From Pseudomonas parafulva (lineage in GTDB: Bacteria; Pseudomonadota; Gammaproteobacteria; Pseudomonadales; Pseudomonadaceae), in assembly GCF_002021815.1 (NCBI RefSeq), contig NZ_CP019952.1, positions 4,433,001-4,497,000 of the forward strand: 64,000 nt of DNA, read 5' to 3'. The notes beneath the pieces were generated by a model, which had not been told where the DNA came from, made no database searches, and worked only from the letters and a program-made list of their open reading frames with translations. A program made the translations under genes and the position numbers. Shown piece by piece: positions 1 through 9,142 of the stretch. How positions within the stretch are numbered: the first letter of the stretch is position 1; the number at the start of each line of letters is the position of its first letter.

Positions 1-1
1 G

Positions 2-1699
2 GGCCATGTGCACCTCAAGGATCTGGGCCAGCTGGTCGCTCGCGAGATCGAGCGCGCCGGTGGCGTGGCCAAGGAATTCAACACCATCGCGGTCGATGAC
101 GGCATCGCCATGGGTCACGACGGCATGCTGTACTCGCTGCCCAGCCGTGAAATCATCGCCGACGCGGTGGAGTACATGGTCAACGCGCACTGTGCCGATG
201 CCATCGTCTGCATCTCCAACTGCGACAAGATCACCCCCGGCATGCTGATGGCCGCCTTGCGCCTGAACATTCCGGTGATCTTCGTCTCCGGCGGCCCGAT
301 GGAAGCCGGCAAGACCAAGCTGGCCAGCCATGGCCTGGACTTGGTCGACGCCATGGTCATCGCCGCCGACAGCACGGCCTCCGATGAAAAGGTCGCCGAA
401 TACGAGCGCAGCGCCTGCCCTACCTGCGGCTCGTGCTCTGGCATGTTCACCGCCAACTCGATGAACTGCCTGACCGAGGCCTTGGGCCTGGCCCTACCGG
501 GCAACGGTTCCACCCTGGCCACCCACTCGGACCGCGAGCAGTTGTTCCTGACGGCCGGCCGCACCATCGTCGAGCTGTGCAAGCGGTACTACGGCGAGAA
601 CGACGCATCGGTCCTGCCGCGCAGCATCGCCAACTTCAAGGCGTTCGAGAACGCCATGATGCTGGACATCGCCATGGGGGGGTCGACCAACACCATCCTG
701 CACCTGCTGGCTGCGGCGCAGGAAGGCGAAGTGGCATTCGACCTGCGCGACATCGATCGTCTGTCGCGCAAGGTGCCGCAGCTGTGCAAGGTGGCGCCCA
801 ACATCCAGAAGTACCACATGGAGGACGTGCACCGCGCCGGCGGTATCTTCAGCATCCTGGGCTCGCTGGCCCGTGGCGGCCTGCTGCACACCGACCTGCC
901 CACCGTGCATAGCCGCAGCATGGAAGAAGCCATCGCCAAGTGGGACATCACCCAGACCGACGACGAGGAAGTGCATACCTTCTTCAAGGCTGGCCCAGCC
1001 GGCATCCCGACCCAGACCGCGTTCAGCCAGTCGACGCGTTGGGAAACCCTGGATGACGACCGCGAGAACGGCTGCATCCGCAGCTTCGAGCACGCGTATT
1101 CACAAGAAGGTGGTTTGGCCGTGCTGTACGGCAACATTGCCCTGGACGGCTGCGTGGTGAAAACCGCCGGTGTCGACGAATCGATCCACGTGTTCGAAGG
1201 CACGGCCAAGATCTTCGAAAGCCAGGACAGCGCCGTGCGTGGCATCCTCGCCGACGAAGTGAAGGCCGGCGACATCGTGATCATCCGCTACGAAGGCCCG
1301 AAAGGTGGCCCGGGCATGCAGGAAATGCTGTATCCCACGTCGTACCTCAAGTCCAAGGGCCTGGGCAAGGCGTGCGCCCTGCTCACCGACGGCCGATTCT
1401 CGGGAGGCACCTCGGGCCTGTCCATCGGTCATGCCTCGCCGGAAGCGGCAGCAGGCGGCGCCATCGGCCTGGTGCGCGACGGCGACAAAGTCCTGATCGA
1501 TATCCCCAACCGCTCGATCAACCTGCTGGTGAGCGATGACGAGCTGGCCGAGCGCCGCGCCGAGCAGGACAAGAAGGGCTGGAAACCGGCTGAGGTACGC
1601 CCGCGCAAGGTGACGACAGCCTTGAAGGCCTACGCCCTGTTGGCGACCAGTGCCGACAAAGGTGCCGTGCGCAACAAGGCGATGCTCGAAGGGCTGTGA
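2..1699 (+). CDS. ilvD: Dihydroxy-acid dehydratase, 5'-truncated by window edge
   Basis: This enzyme dehydrates 2,3-dihydroxy-isovalerate and 2,3-dihydroxy-3-methylvalerate to the 2-oxo acids, the penultimate step of valine and isoleucine synthesis, in the cytoplasm with an iron-sulfur cluster. The frame is open from the first bases, so roughly the first 50 residues lie outside the window. Visible family signatures are NCDKITPGM and [18 protein letters not shown], which contain cluster cysteines, and near the C-terminus [19 protein letters not shown]. About 565 residues remain of the usual 610-620. A clear hairpin terminator follows the TGA, so it ends its transcription unit. Base composition is typical backbone. 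Identification is secure. Confidence 0.97.
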   Translation, partial: GHVHLKDLGQLVAREIERAGGVAKEFNTIAVDDGIAMGHDGMLYSLPSREIIADAVEYMVNAHCADAIVCISNCDKITPGMLMAALRLNIPVIFVSGGPMEAGKTKLASHGLDLVDAMVIAADSTASDEKVAEYERSACPTCGSCSGMFTANSMNCLTEALGLALPGNGSTLATHSDREQLFLTAGRTIVELCKRYYGENDASVLPRSIANFKAFENAMMLDIAMGGSTNTILHLLAAAQEGEVAFDLRDIDRLSRKVPQLCKVAPNIQKYHMEDVHRAGGIFSILGSLARGGLLHTDLPTVHSRSMEEAIAKWDITQTDDEEVHTFFKAGPAGIPTQTAFSQSTRWETLDDDRENGCIRSFEHAYSQEGGLAVLYGNIALDGCVVKTAGVDESIHVFEGTAKIFESQDSAVRGILADEVKAGDIVIIRYEGPKGGPGMQEMLYPTSYLKSKGLGKACALLTDGRFSGGTSGLSIGHASPEAAAGGAIGLVRDGDKVLIDIPNRSINLLVSDDELAERRAEQDKKGWKPAEVRPRKVTTALKAYALLATSADKGAVRNKAMLEGL

Positions 1700-1720
1700 T
1701 ACCCATCTAGCATGACGAGA

Positions 1721-1746
1721 ACCGGCGCTTCGAGCGCCGGTTTTTT
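1721..1746 (+). terminator. Rho-independent terminator of ilvD
   Basis: A perfect 9-bp stem (ACCGGCGCT / AGCGCCGGT) with a TCG loop is followed directly by six T residues, 21 bases after the ilvD stop codon. Confidence 0.93.
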
Positions 1747-1747
1747 A

Positions 1748-2209
1748 TTGCCAAGACAGCTGAACATCGAGGCCCAGACGCGTCGCCTGGGCGTGCCGCA
1801 GTCTATCGCCAGCTTCAGCGCCTCATTCGGGACCACCATCGGTCAGAATGGCTGTGCCGGGCTTTACCCTGCCATGTTGGCGGTGATGGTCGCGCCAGCG
1901 GTTGGCATCGACACCTTCGATCCGCTATGGATCGCCACGTTGGTGGCCATCGTCACGCTCAGTTCGGCCGGTGTGGCCGGAGTTGGCGGCGGCGCTACCT
2001 TCGCCGCGCTGATCGTGCTGCCGGCCATGGGCTTGCCGGTGGAGCTGGTGGCCCTGCTGATTTCGGTGGAGCCGCTGATCGACATGGGCCGTACGGCGTT
2101 GAACGTGAACGGTTCGATGACGGCTGGCGTGGTAACCAGCCAGCTGCTCAAGGAAACCGACAAGCAGGTACTGGCCGATGATGAACACGCAGCATTAAGC
2201 CATACCTGA
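1748..2209 (+). pseudogene. C-terminal remnant of a DAACS-type (cystine/dicarboxylate) symporter
   Basis: The open frame encodes about 150 residues that resemble only the last third of a sodium/dicarboxylate or TcyP-like cystine symporter. [17 protein letters not shown] and [20 protein letters not shown] match the conserved transmembrane hairpin region, and [10 protein letters not shown] the NxxGD-like substrate region. The N-terminal roughly 300 residues are absent: the homologous frame begins right at the ilvD terminator stem, and no start codon with a ribosome binding site fits. It is best read as a deletion remnant fused to the ilvD downstream region, not as a working transporter. Assignment to the cystine branch is from memory and uncertain. 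Confidence 0.75.
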
Positions 2210-2218
2210 GTTCACGGG

Positions 2219-2237
2219 GGGCCGCACGGCGCGGCCC
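2219..2237. terminator. Possible hairpin terminator between the symporter remnant and folA
   Basis: GGGCCGC and GCGGCCC form a 7-bp GC-rich stem around ACGGC. Only three T residues follow on the plus strand, so termination would be weak. It sits between two convergent reading frames. Confidence 0.45.
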
Positions 2238-2263
2238 TTTCCTCGCGCAACAGGCGTCAGGCG

Positions 2264-2779
2264 TCAGGCCTTGTCCCACACCTCGAAGTGATACAACGGC
2301 TTACCTTCCTCAGCCTGCGCCTGACTGGACAGTAGCGTCCACTGCTTGCGATCGAAATCCGGGAACCAGGCATCGCCCTTGGGCGACAGCTCGACCCGCG
2401 TCACGTACATCCGGCTGACGAGTCCTTGCTCCAGCGCCTGCCCGTAGAGCTGCGCACCACCGATCAGCATCAGCTCGTCGACACCTTGCTCGCGCGCCCA
2501 CTGATCAGCCCGCACCAGCGCGTCTTCCAGCGAAGCGAAAACTTCGGCACCGGCCAGTTCTAGCCCGGGCTGCCTGCTGACCACGATATTCAACCGCCCA
2601 GGCAGCGGCCGTCCCAGCGAGTCCCAGGTCTTGCGGCCCATGATGATGGGCTTGCCCAAGGTGGTGGCCTTGAAATACTTGAAGTCCCCCGGCAAATGCC
2701 AGGGCATGGAATTGTCGATGCCTATCACGCGGTTGTCGGCGCAGGCCACGATCAGGCTTAAGGGCAGTAATGTCTTCAT
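2264..2779 (-). CDS. folA: Dihydrofolate reductase
   Basis: The product reduces dihydrofolate to tetrahydrofolate with NADPH, feeding thymidylate, purine and methionine synthesis. The 171 residues carry the family landmarks in order: SLIVACADNRVIGIDN at the N-terminus, the substrate loop MPWHLPGDFKYFKATT, IIMGRKTWDSLG with the cofactor-binding arginine region, and MLIGGAQLYGQAL near residue 115. Length is slightly above the usual 160-170. The start is the ATG at 2779; longer upstream reading is antisense to the DUF2868 gene and lacks domain sense. It is divergent from the DUF2868 gene. DHFR works with thymidylate synthase, whose gene in this genome has been split by the island. Confidence 0.95.
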   Translation of the reverse strand: MKTLLPLSLIVACADNRVIGIDNSMPWHLPGDFKYFKATTLGKPIIMGRKTWDSLGRPLPGRLNIVVSRQPGLELAGAEVFASLEDALVRADQWAREQGVDELMLIGGAQLYGQALEQGLVSRMYVTRVELSPKGDAWFPDFDRKQWTLLSSQAQAEEGKPLYHFEVWDKA

Positions 2780-2833
2780 GCCGGCGAGAATAGCACCGCG
2801 CGGGTGAGTTATGCTGCTGCCACGACCTGTGCA

Positions 2834-4225
2834 ATGGAACACCCTGTGACTGCACCTTCTTTGCTGGACAAGCGCTGGCTCACCGAGGCGATACGCCTGC
2901 GCGAAGAACATGCCGGCCCTCTCGAGGACCAGGAAGCGAACCGCCGTGCCCGCCAGCAAGGCGGCAGCCTGGCCCTGCGCATCGAGACCCGCGCGCTGCT
3001 GCTGGCCGAACGCGACGGCTTGACCGCCGCGTTGCGGCGTTGGAAGCAAGGGGCACGCCTGGCGCTGGTGGCGATGGTGTTGATGGCCGTGCTCAGTGGC
3101 GGCGGCCTGGCGTTGGCCGCACTGGGTGACGGGCAGCGGCCGGTGAATGTGTTCTGGGCGCTGGGCAGCCTGCTGGGGCTGAACCTGGTCATGTTCCTGG
3201 GCTGGTTGATCGGCTTGTTCCTGAGCGGTGAGCACGGCGCGCTGCTGGGGCGGCTTTGGCTGTGGTTGAGCGAACGCTTTGCCCGCGACGCCCGTGCCGC
3301 CCACCTGGCGCCGGCCCTGCTGGTGCTGCTGCAACGCCAACGCCTGGGCCGTTGGTTGCTGGGTTTGCTGGTCCACAGCCTGTGGGTGGCGGCCATGCTG
3401 AGCGCGGTGGGTGTGCTCCTGACATTGCTGGCCACCCGGCGCTATGGATTCGTCTGGGAAACCACGTTGCTGGCGGCCGAGCCTTTCATCGCCATGACCC
3501 AGGCCCTGGGCGCCCTGCCCGCGCTGCTGGGCTTTGCGGTACCTGACCCGGCCATGATTCGGGCCAGCGGTGACACCGCACCGGCCCTGGCCATGACGCG
3601 CCAGGCATGGGCCAGCTGGCTGCTGGGCGTGGTAGTGGTCTATGGCGTGCTGCCGCGTCTGCTCCTGGCTGGCGTGTGCCTGTGGCGCTGGCAGCAAGGG
3701 CGCCAACGCCTGGCGCTGGACACGAACCTGCCAGGCTACATGCCGCTGCGCGACAGGCTGATGCCCAACAGCGAGCGCCTGGGCGTGCAGGACGATGCGC
3801 CCGACACACTGCCGCAATTCAAGGCTCAGCCGTCACTCATTGAAAATGCCGGCGCACTGCTGGTCGGCGTCGAGCTGGATGATCAGCGCCCTTGGCCGCC
3901 GTCATTGCCCGCCAATGTCGCTGATGCCGGTGTGCTGGACAGCCGGGAGTCGCGGCATCGTCTGCTTGAGCAACTGGGGCGTTTTCCACCCGCGCGCCTG
4001 GCCATTGCCCTCGACCCTGAGCGCTCGCCGGACCGCGGTAGCCTGGCCTTGCTTGCCGAGCTGGCGCGCAATGCAGGCAGTACGCGTATCTGGCTGTTGC
4101 CTGCTGTCGCTGATCAGCTTCGCGACGAACGGCGCCTGAATGACTGGCGTGAAGCCCTGGATCGCCTGGGGCTCCCTCATGCTGACACTTTACCGTTGGC
4201 TTGGTTGGAGCACGGTCATGACTGA
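2834..4225 (+). CDS. DUF2868 family membrane protein
   Basis: A 463-residue integral membrane protein with four or more hydrophobic helices at roughly residues 75-100, 110-145, 180-210 and 260-285, followed by a soluble C-terminal half. Sequence and partner gene match the DUF2868 family, whose biochemical role is not established. The next gene is a DUF3482 GTPase that overlaps it by eight bases, and this pairing is typical; a membrane platform for the GTPase is an inference. Start choice is uncertain: GTG at 2804, ATG at 2834 and GTG at 2846 are all in frame, and the ATG is used here. Confidence 0.8.
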   Translation: MEHPVTAPSLLDKRWLTEAIRLREEHAGPLEDQEANRRARQQGGSLALRIETRALLLAERDGLTAALRRWKQGARLALVAMVLMAVLSGGGLALAALGDGQRPVNVFWALGSLLGLNLVMFLGWLIGLFLSGEHGALLGRLWLWLSERFARDARAAHLAPALLVLLQRQRLGRWLLGLLVHSLWVAAMLSAVGVLLTLLATRRYGFVWETTLLAAEPFIAMTQALGALPALLGFAVPDPAMIRASGDTAPALAMTRQAWASWLLGVVVVYGVLPRLLLAGVCLWRWQQGRQRLALDTNLPGYMPLRDRLMPNSERLGVQDDAPDTLPQFKAQPSLIENAGALLVGVELDDQRPWPPSLPANVADAGVLDSRESRHRLLEQLGRFPPARLAIALDPERSPDRGSLALLAELARNAGSTRIWLLPAVADQLRDERRLNDWREALDRLGLPHADTLPLAWLEHGHD

Positions 4226-5582
4226 GCCCTTGAAGCTGGCCGTGGTAGGCCACACCAACGTGGGCAAGACCTCGCTGCTACGCACCCTCACGCGTGACGT
4301 CGGTTTCGGGGAGGTCTCGCATCGCCCCAGCACCACACGCCATGTGGAAGGGGCTCGCTTGTCCGTGGACGGGGAGCCTCTGCTGGAGCTCTACGACACA
4401 CCGGGCCTGGAAGACGCCATCGCCCTGCTCGACTACCTCGAACGTCTCGAACGCCCTGGCGAGCGCCTGGATGGCCCGGCGCGGCTGGAGCGCTTTCTGC
4501 AGGGCAGCGAGGCGCGCCAGCGCTTCGAGCAGGAGGCCAAGGTGCTGCGCCAGCTGCTGGCAAGCGATGCCGGGCTCTATGTCATCGACGCCCGCGAGCC
4601 GGTGCTGGCCAAGTACCGTGACGAACTCGACGTGCTGGCCAGCTGTGGCAAGCCACTTCTGCCGGTGCTCAACTTTGTCTCCAGCCCCCAGCATCGCGAA
4701 CCGCAGTGGCGTCAAGCCCTCGCCCGGCTTGGGCTTCATGCATTAGTGAGATTCGACACCGTAGCCCCACCAGAAGATGGCGAGCGCCGCCTGTATGAGA
4801 GCCTCGCCCTGCTGCTGGAAGATGCACGCCCTAGCTTGCAGCGCCTGATCGACGATCAGCAGGCCCAACGGGTGGCCCGCCAGCAAGGTGGCAAACGCCT
4901 GATCGCCGAATTGCTGCTGGACTGCGCCGCCTGTCGTCGCAGCGTGGAAGGTGATCCTTCTGCCCAGGCACAGGCCATCGAGGCGCTCCACCAGGCCGTG
5001 CGCCAGCGCGAACAGCGCTGCGTGGAGGCTCTGCTCAAGCTCTATGCGTTCCGGCGCGACGACGCGCATGCCAGCGACCTGCCGTTGCTGGACGGGCGCT
5101 GGGGGGACGATCTGTTCAATCCTGAAACCCTGAGGCAGCTTGGAGTGCGTGTAGGCGGCGGTGTAGCGGCAGGCGCGGCGGCCGGGGCCGGCGTGGACCT
5201 GCTGGCAGGTGGGCTTACCCTGGGCGTCGCCGCCTTGGCCGGGGCCATCGCCGGCGGCGCCCTGCAGACGGCACGCGGCTATGGCGCGCGCCTGATGGGC
5301 AAGCTCAAGGGCAAACGCGAGCTGACCGTCGACGATACCGTCCTGCGCTTGCTAGCCTTGCGTCAGCAACAGCTGATGGTGGCACTGGACCACCGTGGGC
5401 ACGCCGCTCAGGACAGTATTCGCCTGGGCCCCTTGGATGAAAAGACCTGGCGTCAGGGCAAGCTGCCCGAACCGCTGGTGCGGGCTCGCGCGCACCCGCA
5501 ATGGTCCACGCTCAACCCAGGTGCTAAACCGAACCAGGCCCAGCGTCAGGAGCAGCTCGAAGCGCTGGTGCAGCAACTCTAG
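4218..5582 (+). CDS. DUF3482 family small GTPase-like protein
   Basis: An Era/TrmE-like GTPase of 454 residues. The G1 P-loop is VVGHTNVGKTSLL near residue 10, G3 is YDTPGLED near residue 60, and an NKxD-equivalent region LPVLNFVS follows near residue 150. The C-terminal half contains a glycine/alanine-rich hydrophobic stretch around residues 315-355 that could insert into membrane. The ATG at 4218 lies inside the end of the DUF2868 gene, giving translational coupling. Cellular role is unknown; linkage suggests the two proteins act together at the inner membrane. No terminator was identified before the convergent cadA gene. Confidence 0.82.
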   Translation: MTEPLKLAVVGHTNVGKTSLLRTLTRDVGFGEVSHRPSTTRHVEGARLSVDGEPLLELYDTPGLEDAIALLDYLERLERPGERLDGPARLERFLQGSEARQRFEQEAKVLRQLLASDAGLYVIDAREPVLAKYRDELDVLASCGKPLLPVLNFVSSPQHREPQWRQALARLGLHALVRFDTVAPPEDGERRLYESLALLLEDARPSLQRLIDDQQAQRVARQQGGKRLIAELLLDCAACRRSVEGDPSAQAQAIEALHQAVRQREQRCVEALLKLYAFRRDDAHASDLPLLDGRWGDDLFNPETLRQLGVRVGGGVAAGAAAGAGVDLLAGGLTLGVAALAGAIAGGALQTARGYGARLMGKLKGKRELTVDDTVLRLLALRQQQLMVALDHRGHAAQDSIRLGPLDEKTWRQGKLPEPLVRARAHPQWSTLNPGAKPNQAQRQEQLEALVQQL

Positions 5583-5603
5583 GCCTGGCCTTTCAGGCGG
5601 TGG

Positions 5604-7862
5604 TCACTTGCGCAACAAGCGCAGACCGTTGAACACCACCAGCAGGCTCACGCCCATATCGGCGAATACGGCCATCCACATGGTGGCCAGCCCGGCGAAG
5701 GTAATGCCCAGGAAAATCGCCTTGATCGCCAAGGCCAGCACGATATTTTGCTTGAGGATCGCTGCGGTGTGCCGCGACAGCCTGATGAACGCAGGGATCT
5801 TGCGCAGGTCATCGTCCATCAGCGCCACATCGGCCGTTTCGATGGCAGTGTCGGTGCCAGCCGCCGCCATGGCGAAGCCGATTTCGGCCCTGGCCAGCGC
5901 CGGCGCGTCGTTGATGCCGTCCCCGACCATGCCGACGCGATGACCTTGGTCGTACAGCGCCTGGATGCTACTGAGCTTGTCGGCTGGCAGAAGGTTACCT
6001 TCGGCCCGATCAATGCCTACCGTACGCGCGATGGCCGCGGCGGTGTGCGGGTTGTCACCGGTCAGCATGGCTGTCTGGATGCCCAGTGCATGAAGCTCGG
6101 CAATGGCTTGCCGGCTGCTTTGCTTGACGGTATCGGCCACCGCAAACAATGCCAGGGGGCCTGATGCGTTGAGCAGCAACACCACCGTCTTGCCCTGCTG
6201 TTCCAAGGCATCGAGCTGGACTTCCAGTTCGGGTGAACACAGCCCCAGCTCCTCGACCAGGCGATGGTTGCCCAGGTGCAACACCTCACCCTCGATGGTG
6301 CCACGCACGCCACGGCCCGCGAGCGCGGTGAAATCCCGGACCTCACTGTGGGGCAGGTCGTTGTCCTGGCCGAACTGGGCTATCGCTCGCGACACGGGGT
6401 GATCGGAGCGTGCAGCCAAGCTCGATGCCAGGGCCTGCGCACGATGCTCGAACGCCGGTTGCAGGGCCTTGAAGTCTGTCTGGACCGGCTTGCCGTGGGT
6501 GATCGTGCCGGTCTTGTCCAGGGCCAGAAAGTCCAGGTGGCGCCCGCCTTCGAGGTACACCCCGCCCTTGATCAGGATGCCTTTGCGCGCCGCAGCCGCC
6601 AGGCCACTGACGATGGTGACGGGGGTCGAGATCACCAGTGCACAGGGACATGCCACTACCAGCAGCACAAGCGCACGATACACCCAGTCGAACCAGGTGC
6701 CGTCCAGCAGAAGCGGCGGGACGATCGCCACGGCCAGCGCAAGGGCCAGCACCGCCGGCGTATAGATCCGCGAAAACCGGTCGACGAAGCGCTGGGTTGG
6801 CGCCCGCGCCCCTTGCGCCTGCTCGACGGCCTTGATGATGCGAGCCAGTGTGGACTGACCGGCCACGGCGGTGGCTTTGATTTCCAGGGCACCTGCCTGG
6901 TTGATGGTGCCGGCGAAGACCTTGTCGCCCAGGCCCTTCTCCACCGGCAGGCTTTCACCGGTTATCGGGGACTGATCGACGCTGGACTGCCCGCTGATCA
7001 CCTGGCCATCGAGCCCGATACGCTCGCCTGGCCGTACGCGCATCGTCGCGCCGACAACGACTTCACGTACGTCCATTTCGCGCCATTGGCCGTCGGCCTG
7101 TTGCACGGTCGCCATGTCCGGTGCCAACTGCATGAGCCCGCCAATGGCATTGCGTGCACGGTCCAGCGAGCGGGCTTCGATCAGTTCGGCCACGGTAAAG
7201 AGCACCATCACCATGGCTGCTTCCGGCCATTGGCCGATCAGCAACGCACCGGTGACCGCGATGCTCATGAGGGCGTTGATGTTGAGGTTGCGGTTTTTTA
7301 GCGCAATCCAGCCCTTCTTGTAGGTACCCAGACCACAACCCAGGATCGCCGCCAGTGCCAGCGCGGCCACCAGCCATTGCGGCGCGAGCTGGGCGAAGTG
7401 CACGATTTCGGCGCCCAGGGCTGCCAGGCCGGACAGCGCCAGCGGCCACCAACCCTGCTGGCGCGGCGGCGCTGGCACGGTAGCGCTGTCCGCATCACCC
7501 ACGAGCGGCTCGGCTTTCATCCCCAGGCTGTCGATGGCCCGTTCGATGTCGGACGTGCCATCGAGCGTGTGCCTGACCCCCAGGATGCGACTGATGAGGT
7601 TGAATTCCAGCGCCTCGATGCCAGCCATCTTGCCCAGTTTGTCCTGGATCAGCGTCTGCTCGGTCGGACAATCCATGGCATCGATACGGAAACGGCTGAG
7701 CTGGGCCTGCTCGCTGGGAATGGACGTCAACTGCACGTGGGCAGGCGCGGCCTGCGTGCTGCAACAGGTATGACCCTGATCGCCATGGCGCACGTCGTCA
7801 TGGGCATGGTCATGATTGTGCTCATGATGATGCGTGTGTTCAGGGCTGACAGACTTGTTCAT
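5604..7862 (-). CDS. cadA: Cd/Zn/Pb-exporting P1B-type ATPase
   Basis: An inner-membrane pump that expels divalent soft metals at the cost of ATP. The 752 residues start with a histidine-rich metal-binding tail ([15 protein letters not shown]), then a heavy-metal-associated domain with MDCPTEQ, a series of transmembrane helices, the intramembrane CPC motif in [10 protein letters not shown], the phosphorylation site DKTGTITHG, and the hinge [12 protein letters not shown]. Length and order fit CadA/ZntA. It is divergent from cadR and is preceded by a MerR-type promoter with a 19-bp spacer. In P. putida KT2440 the equivalent pump gives the main cadmium resistance (from memory). Intact and confidently assigned. 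Confidence 0.95.
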   Translation of the reverse strand: MNKSVSPEHTHHHEHNHDHAHDDVRHGDQGHTCCSTQAAPAHVQLTSIPSEQAQLSRFRIDAMDCPTEQTLIQDKLGKMAGIEALEFNLISRILGVRHTLDGTSDIERAIDSLGMKAEPLVGDADSATVPAPPRQQGWWPLALSGLAALGAEIVHFAQLAPQWLVAALALAAILGCGLGTYKKGWIALKNRNLNINALMSIAVTGALLIGQWPEAAMVMVLFTVAELIEARSLDRARNAIGGLMQLAPDMATVQQADGQWREMDVREVVVGATMRVRPGERIGLDGQVISGQSSVDQSPITGESLPVEKGLGDKVFAGTINQAGALEIKATAVAGQSTLARIIKAVEQAQGARAPTQRFVDRFSRIYTPAVLALALAVAIVPPLLLDGTWFDWVYRALVLLVVACPCALVISTPVTIVSGLAAAARKGILIKGGVYLEGGRHLDFLALDKTGTITHGKPVQTDFKALQPAFEHRAQALASSLAARSDHPVSRAIAQFGQDNDLPHSEVRDFTALAGRGVRGTIEGEVLHLGNHRLVEELGLCSPELEVQLDALEQQGKTVVLLLNASGPLALFAVADTVKQSSRQAIAELHALGIQTAMLTGDNPHTAAAIARTVGIDRAEGNLLPADKLSSIQALYDQGHRVGMVGDGINDAPALARAEIGFAMAAAGTDTAIETADVALMDDDLRKIPAFIRLSRHTAAILKQNIVLALAIKAIFLGITFAGLATMWMAVFADMGVSLLVVFNGLRLLRK

Positions 7863-7890
7863 GGGTCATCCTTAATTGAGTCTGTTGCCA

Positions 7891-7921
7891 AGTGAACACC
7901 CTGTAGCCACTATAGGGTCAA
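7891..7921 (-). promoter_or_regulatory. cadA promoter with CadR operator
   Basis: On the minus strand TTGACC (-35, 7921-7916) and TTCACT (-10, 7896-7891) are separated by 19 bases, the overlong spacer typical of MerR-activated promoters. The spacer holds the dyad ACCCT-N11-AGGGT (7898-7918). It reads toward cadA and sits 22 bases ahead of the cadR start, so CadR bound here should control both genes. Confidence 0.88.
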
Positions 7922-7943
7922 GCGAATGCCAGGAGTTTTCAAC

Positions 7944-8387
7944 ATGAAGATCGGCGACCTTGCCAAGGCGACGGACTGCGCTGTGGAGACCATTCGTTAC
8001 TACGAACGCGAAAAGCTCCTGCCTGAGCCTGCGCGCAGCGAGGGCAATTACCGGATGTATACCCAAGAGCATGTCGAGCGCCTGACATTCATACGCAACT
8101 GCCGCACGCTGGACATGACGCTCGATGAAATCCGCAGCCTGCTGCAGCTGCGTGACAGCCCTCAGGCCTCGTGCGGCAGCGTGAATGCCTTGATCGACGA
8201 GCATATCGAGCACGTCCAGGCCCGGCTCGATGGGTTGGTGGCATTACAGGCGCAACTGATGGATTTGCGAAGACGGTGTAACGAGGAAGGCGCGCAATGC
8301 GCCATTTTGCAGCAGCTAGAAACCAACGGCGCTGTGACGGTGCCAGACATCGAGCATTCACATGTTGGGCGTAGCCATGGGCATTAG
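7944..8387 (+). CDS. cadR: MerR-family cadmium-responsive regulator
   Basis: The product binds the cadA operator and underwinds it when Cd(II) is bound. The 147 residues show the N-terminal MerR winged helix (MKIGDLAKATDCAVETIRYYE), a long dimerisation helix, and cysteines at 77, 112 and 119, exactly the positions reported for cadmium ligands in P. putida CadR. The C-terminus is histidine-rich (HSHVGRSHGH), as in that protein, where it forms a second metal site. The ATG at 7944 gives the expected MerR start; an upstream in-frame ATG adds six non-conserved residues. It is divergent from cadA and immediately precedes the 3' thyA fragment. Confidence 0.95.
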   Translation: MKIGDLAKATDCAVETIRYYEREKLLPEPARSEGNYRMYTQEHVERLTFIRNCRTLDMTLDEIRSLLQLRDSPQASCGSVNALIDEHIEHVQARLDGLVALQAQLMDLRRRCNEEGAQCAILQQLETNGAVTVPDIEHSHVGRSHGH

Positions 8388-8450
8388 TGGGCGTGACTAG
8401 CCTGCCGGAACAATGGTCTTGCGCCGCATCCAAGGGCTAGCGGATTTCGG

Positions 8451-8484
8451 GTAGGAGCGTCCCGGCTAGGCCGCTCCTGTGGGG
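8451..8484. repeat. REP-like palindromic element
   Basis: GTAGGAGCG ... CGCTCCTGTGGGG forms a stem GGAGCG/CGCTCC around a GC-rich loop. The flanking wording resembles the extragenic palindromes common in P. putida. It lies between convergent cadR and the 3' thyA fragment and may also act as a bidirectional terminator. Only one copy is visible here. Confidence 0.55.
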
Positions 8485-8514
8485 ATCGTACACTGGGGGT
8501 ATGAAAGGGATCCC

Positions 8515-8829
8515 TCAGACCGCCATCGGCGCCGTCATCGGGGCATGATGCTCATACCCTTCGAGCCAGAAATCACTCGGCTCGATCTGCTCAAGCCACT
8601 GCGGCTCGTACTTGCCTGTGTCGGCGAACGCCGGGACCCGATCGCTTATCACCAGTTTGGGCGCTTCCAGCGGCTCGCGCTTGAGCTGCTCGCTGAGCAT
8701 GTCCAGGTGGTTCTCGTACACATGGGCGTCGCCGATGAAATAGGTGAACCAGCGCGGCGTGTAGCCGGTCAGCCGGCCGAACAGCGCCAGCAATGCCGCT
8801 CCTTCGGTGAGGTTGAATGGTGTACCCAG
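8515..8829 (-). pseudogene. thyA: 3' fragment of native thymidylate synthase gene
   Basis: The minus strand encodes the last 104 residues of a ThyA, starting at [14 protein letters not shown] and including [14 protein letters not shown], the dUMP-binding histidine/tyrosine region, through a C-terminus ending MAV. The upstream part of the protein is missing because the island enters here; the missing part is found at 39789-40448. An in-frame ATG at 8856 inside the island gives a spurious 113-residue frame starting MQLCGRKKP. Without the catalytic cysteine half it cannot work. Together the two fragments give about 324 codons, consistent with a clean insertion. Confidence 0.93.
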
Positions 8830-9142
8830 TGGCTTCTTCCTACCGCACAACTGCACATTTCAAAACAAAATCTAGCCATATCAGGCAATCTTGCCATGTG
8901 CAGGATTATAATTGCACAGTACGCTTATAAAATCAAGCACTTAGCAAGGTTTAACCCTCAATTTCGTCCAGCCCACGCCTCACGCGGCCTAGGCCAGAGC
9001 TGTGGTCAGCCGGATCGCTTTGCCCCCACCTAAATCCCCCTCTTTGCAGCAGTTTGTGCAAGCACCCGCGTCCCCTCAAAACGGATACACTCGACCAGGC
9101 AATTTGCTATCACTCCTCCAGTTTCTCGCTACGGACACCCGC
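8830..9142. other. Left end of the element, no gene, repeated recombinase-site-like motifs
   Basis: No gene is seen. The stretch holds CTGCACATT at 8851-8859, the inverted pair TGTGCA/TGCACA around 8897-8918, and GCACAGTACGC at 8914-8924. CTGCACATT and GCACAGTACGC recur on the opposite strand at the right end, so these are probably recombinase binding arms. Promoter elements for the downstream nuclease-NTPase gene were not clear. Confidence 0.55.
8914..8924 (+). repeat. Inverted terminal motif, left copy
   Basis: GCACAGTACGC, about 85 bp inside the left boundary. The identical 11-mer lies on the minus strand at 39757-39767, about 22 bp inside the right boundary, so the element ends share an inverted motif. 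Role as a recombinase arm site is inferred. Confidence 0.55.

Noticed and set aside
2780..3817. Extension of the folA frame
   Set aside because: Gln/His-rich antisense shadow of the DUF2868 gene; DHFR homology begins at the ATG at 2779.
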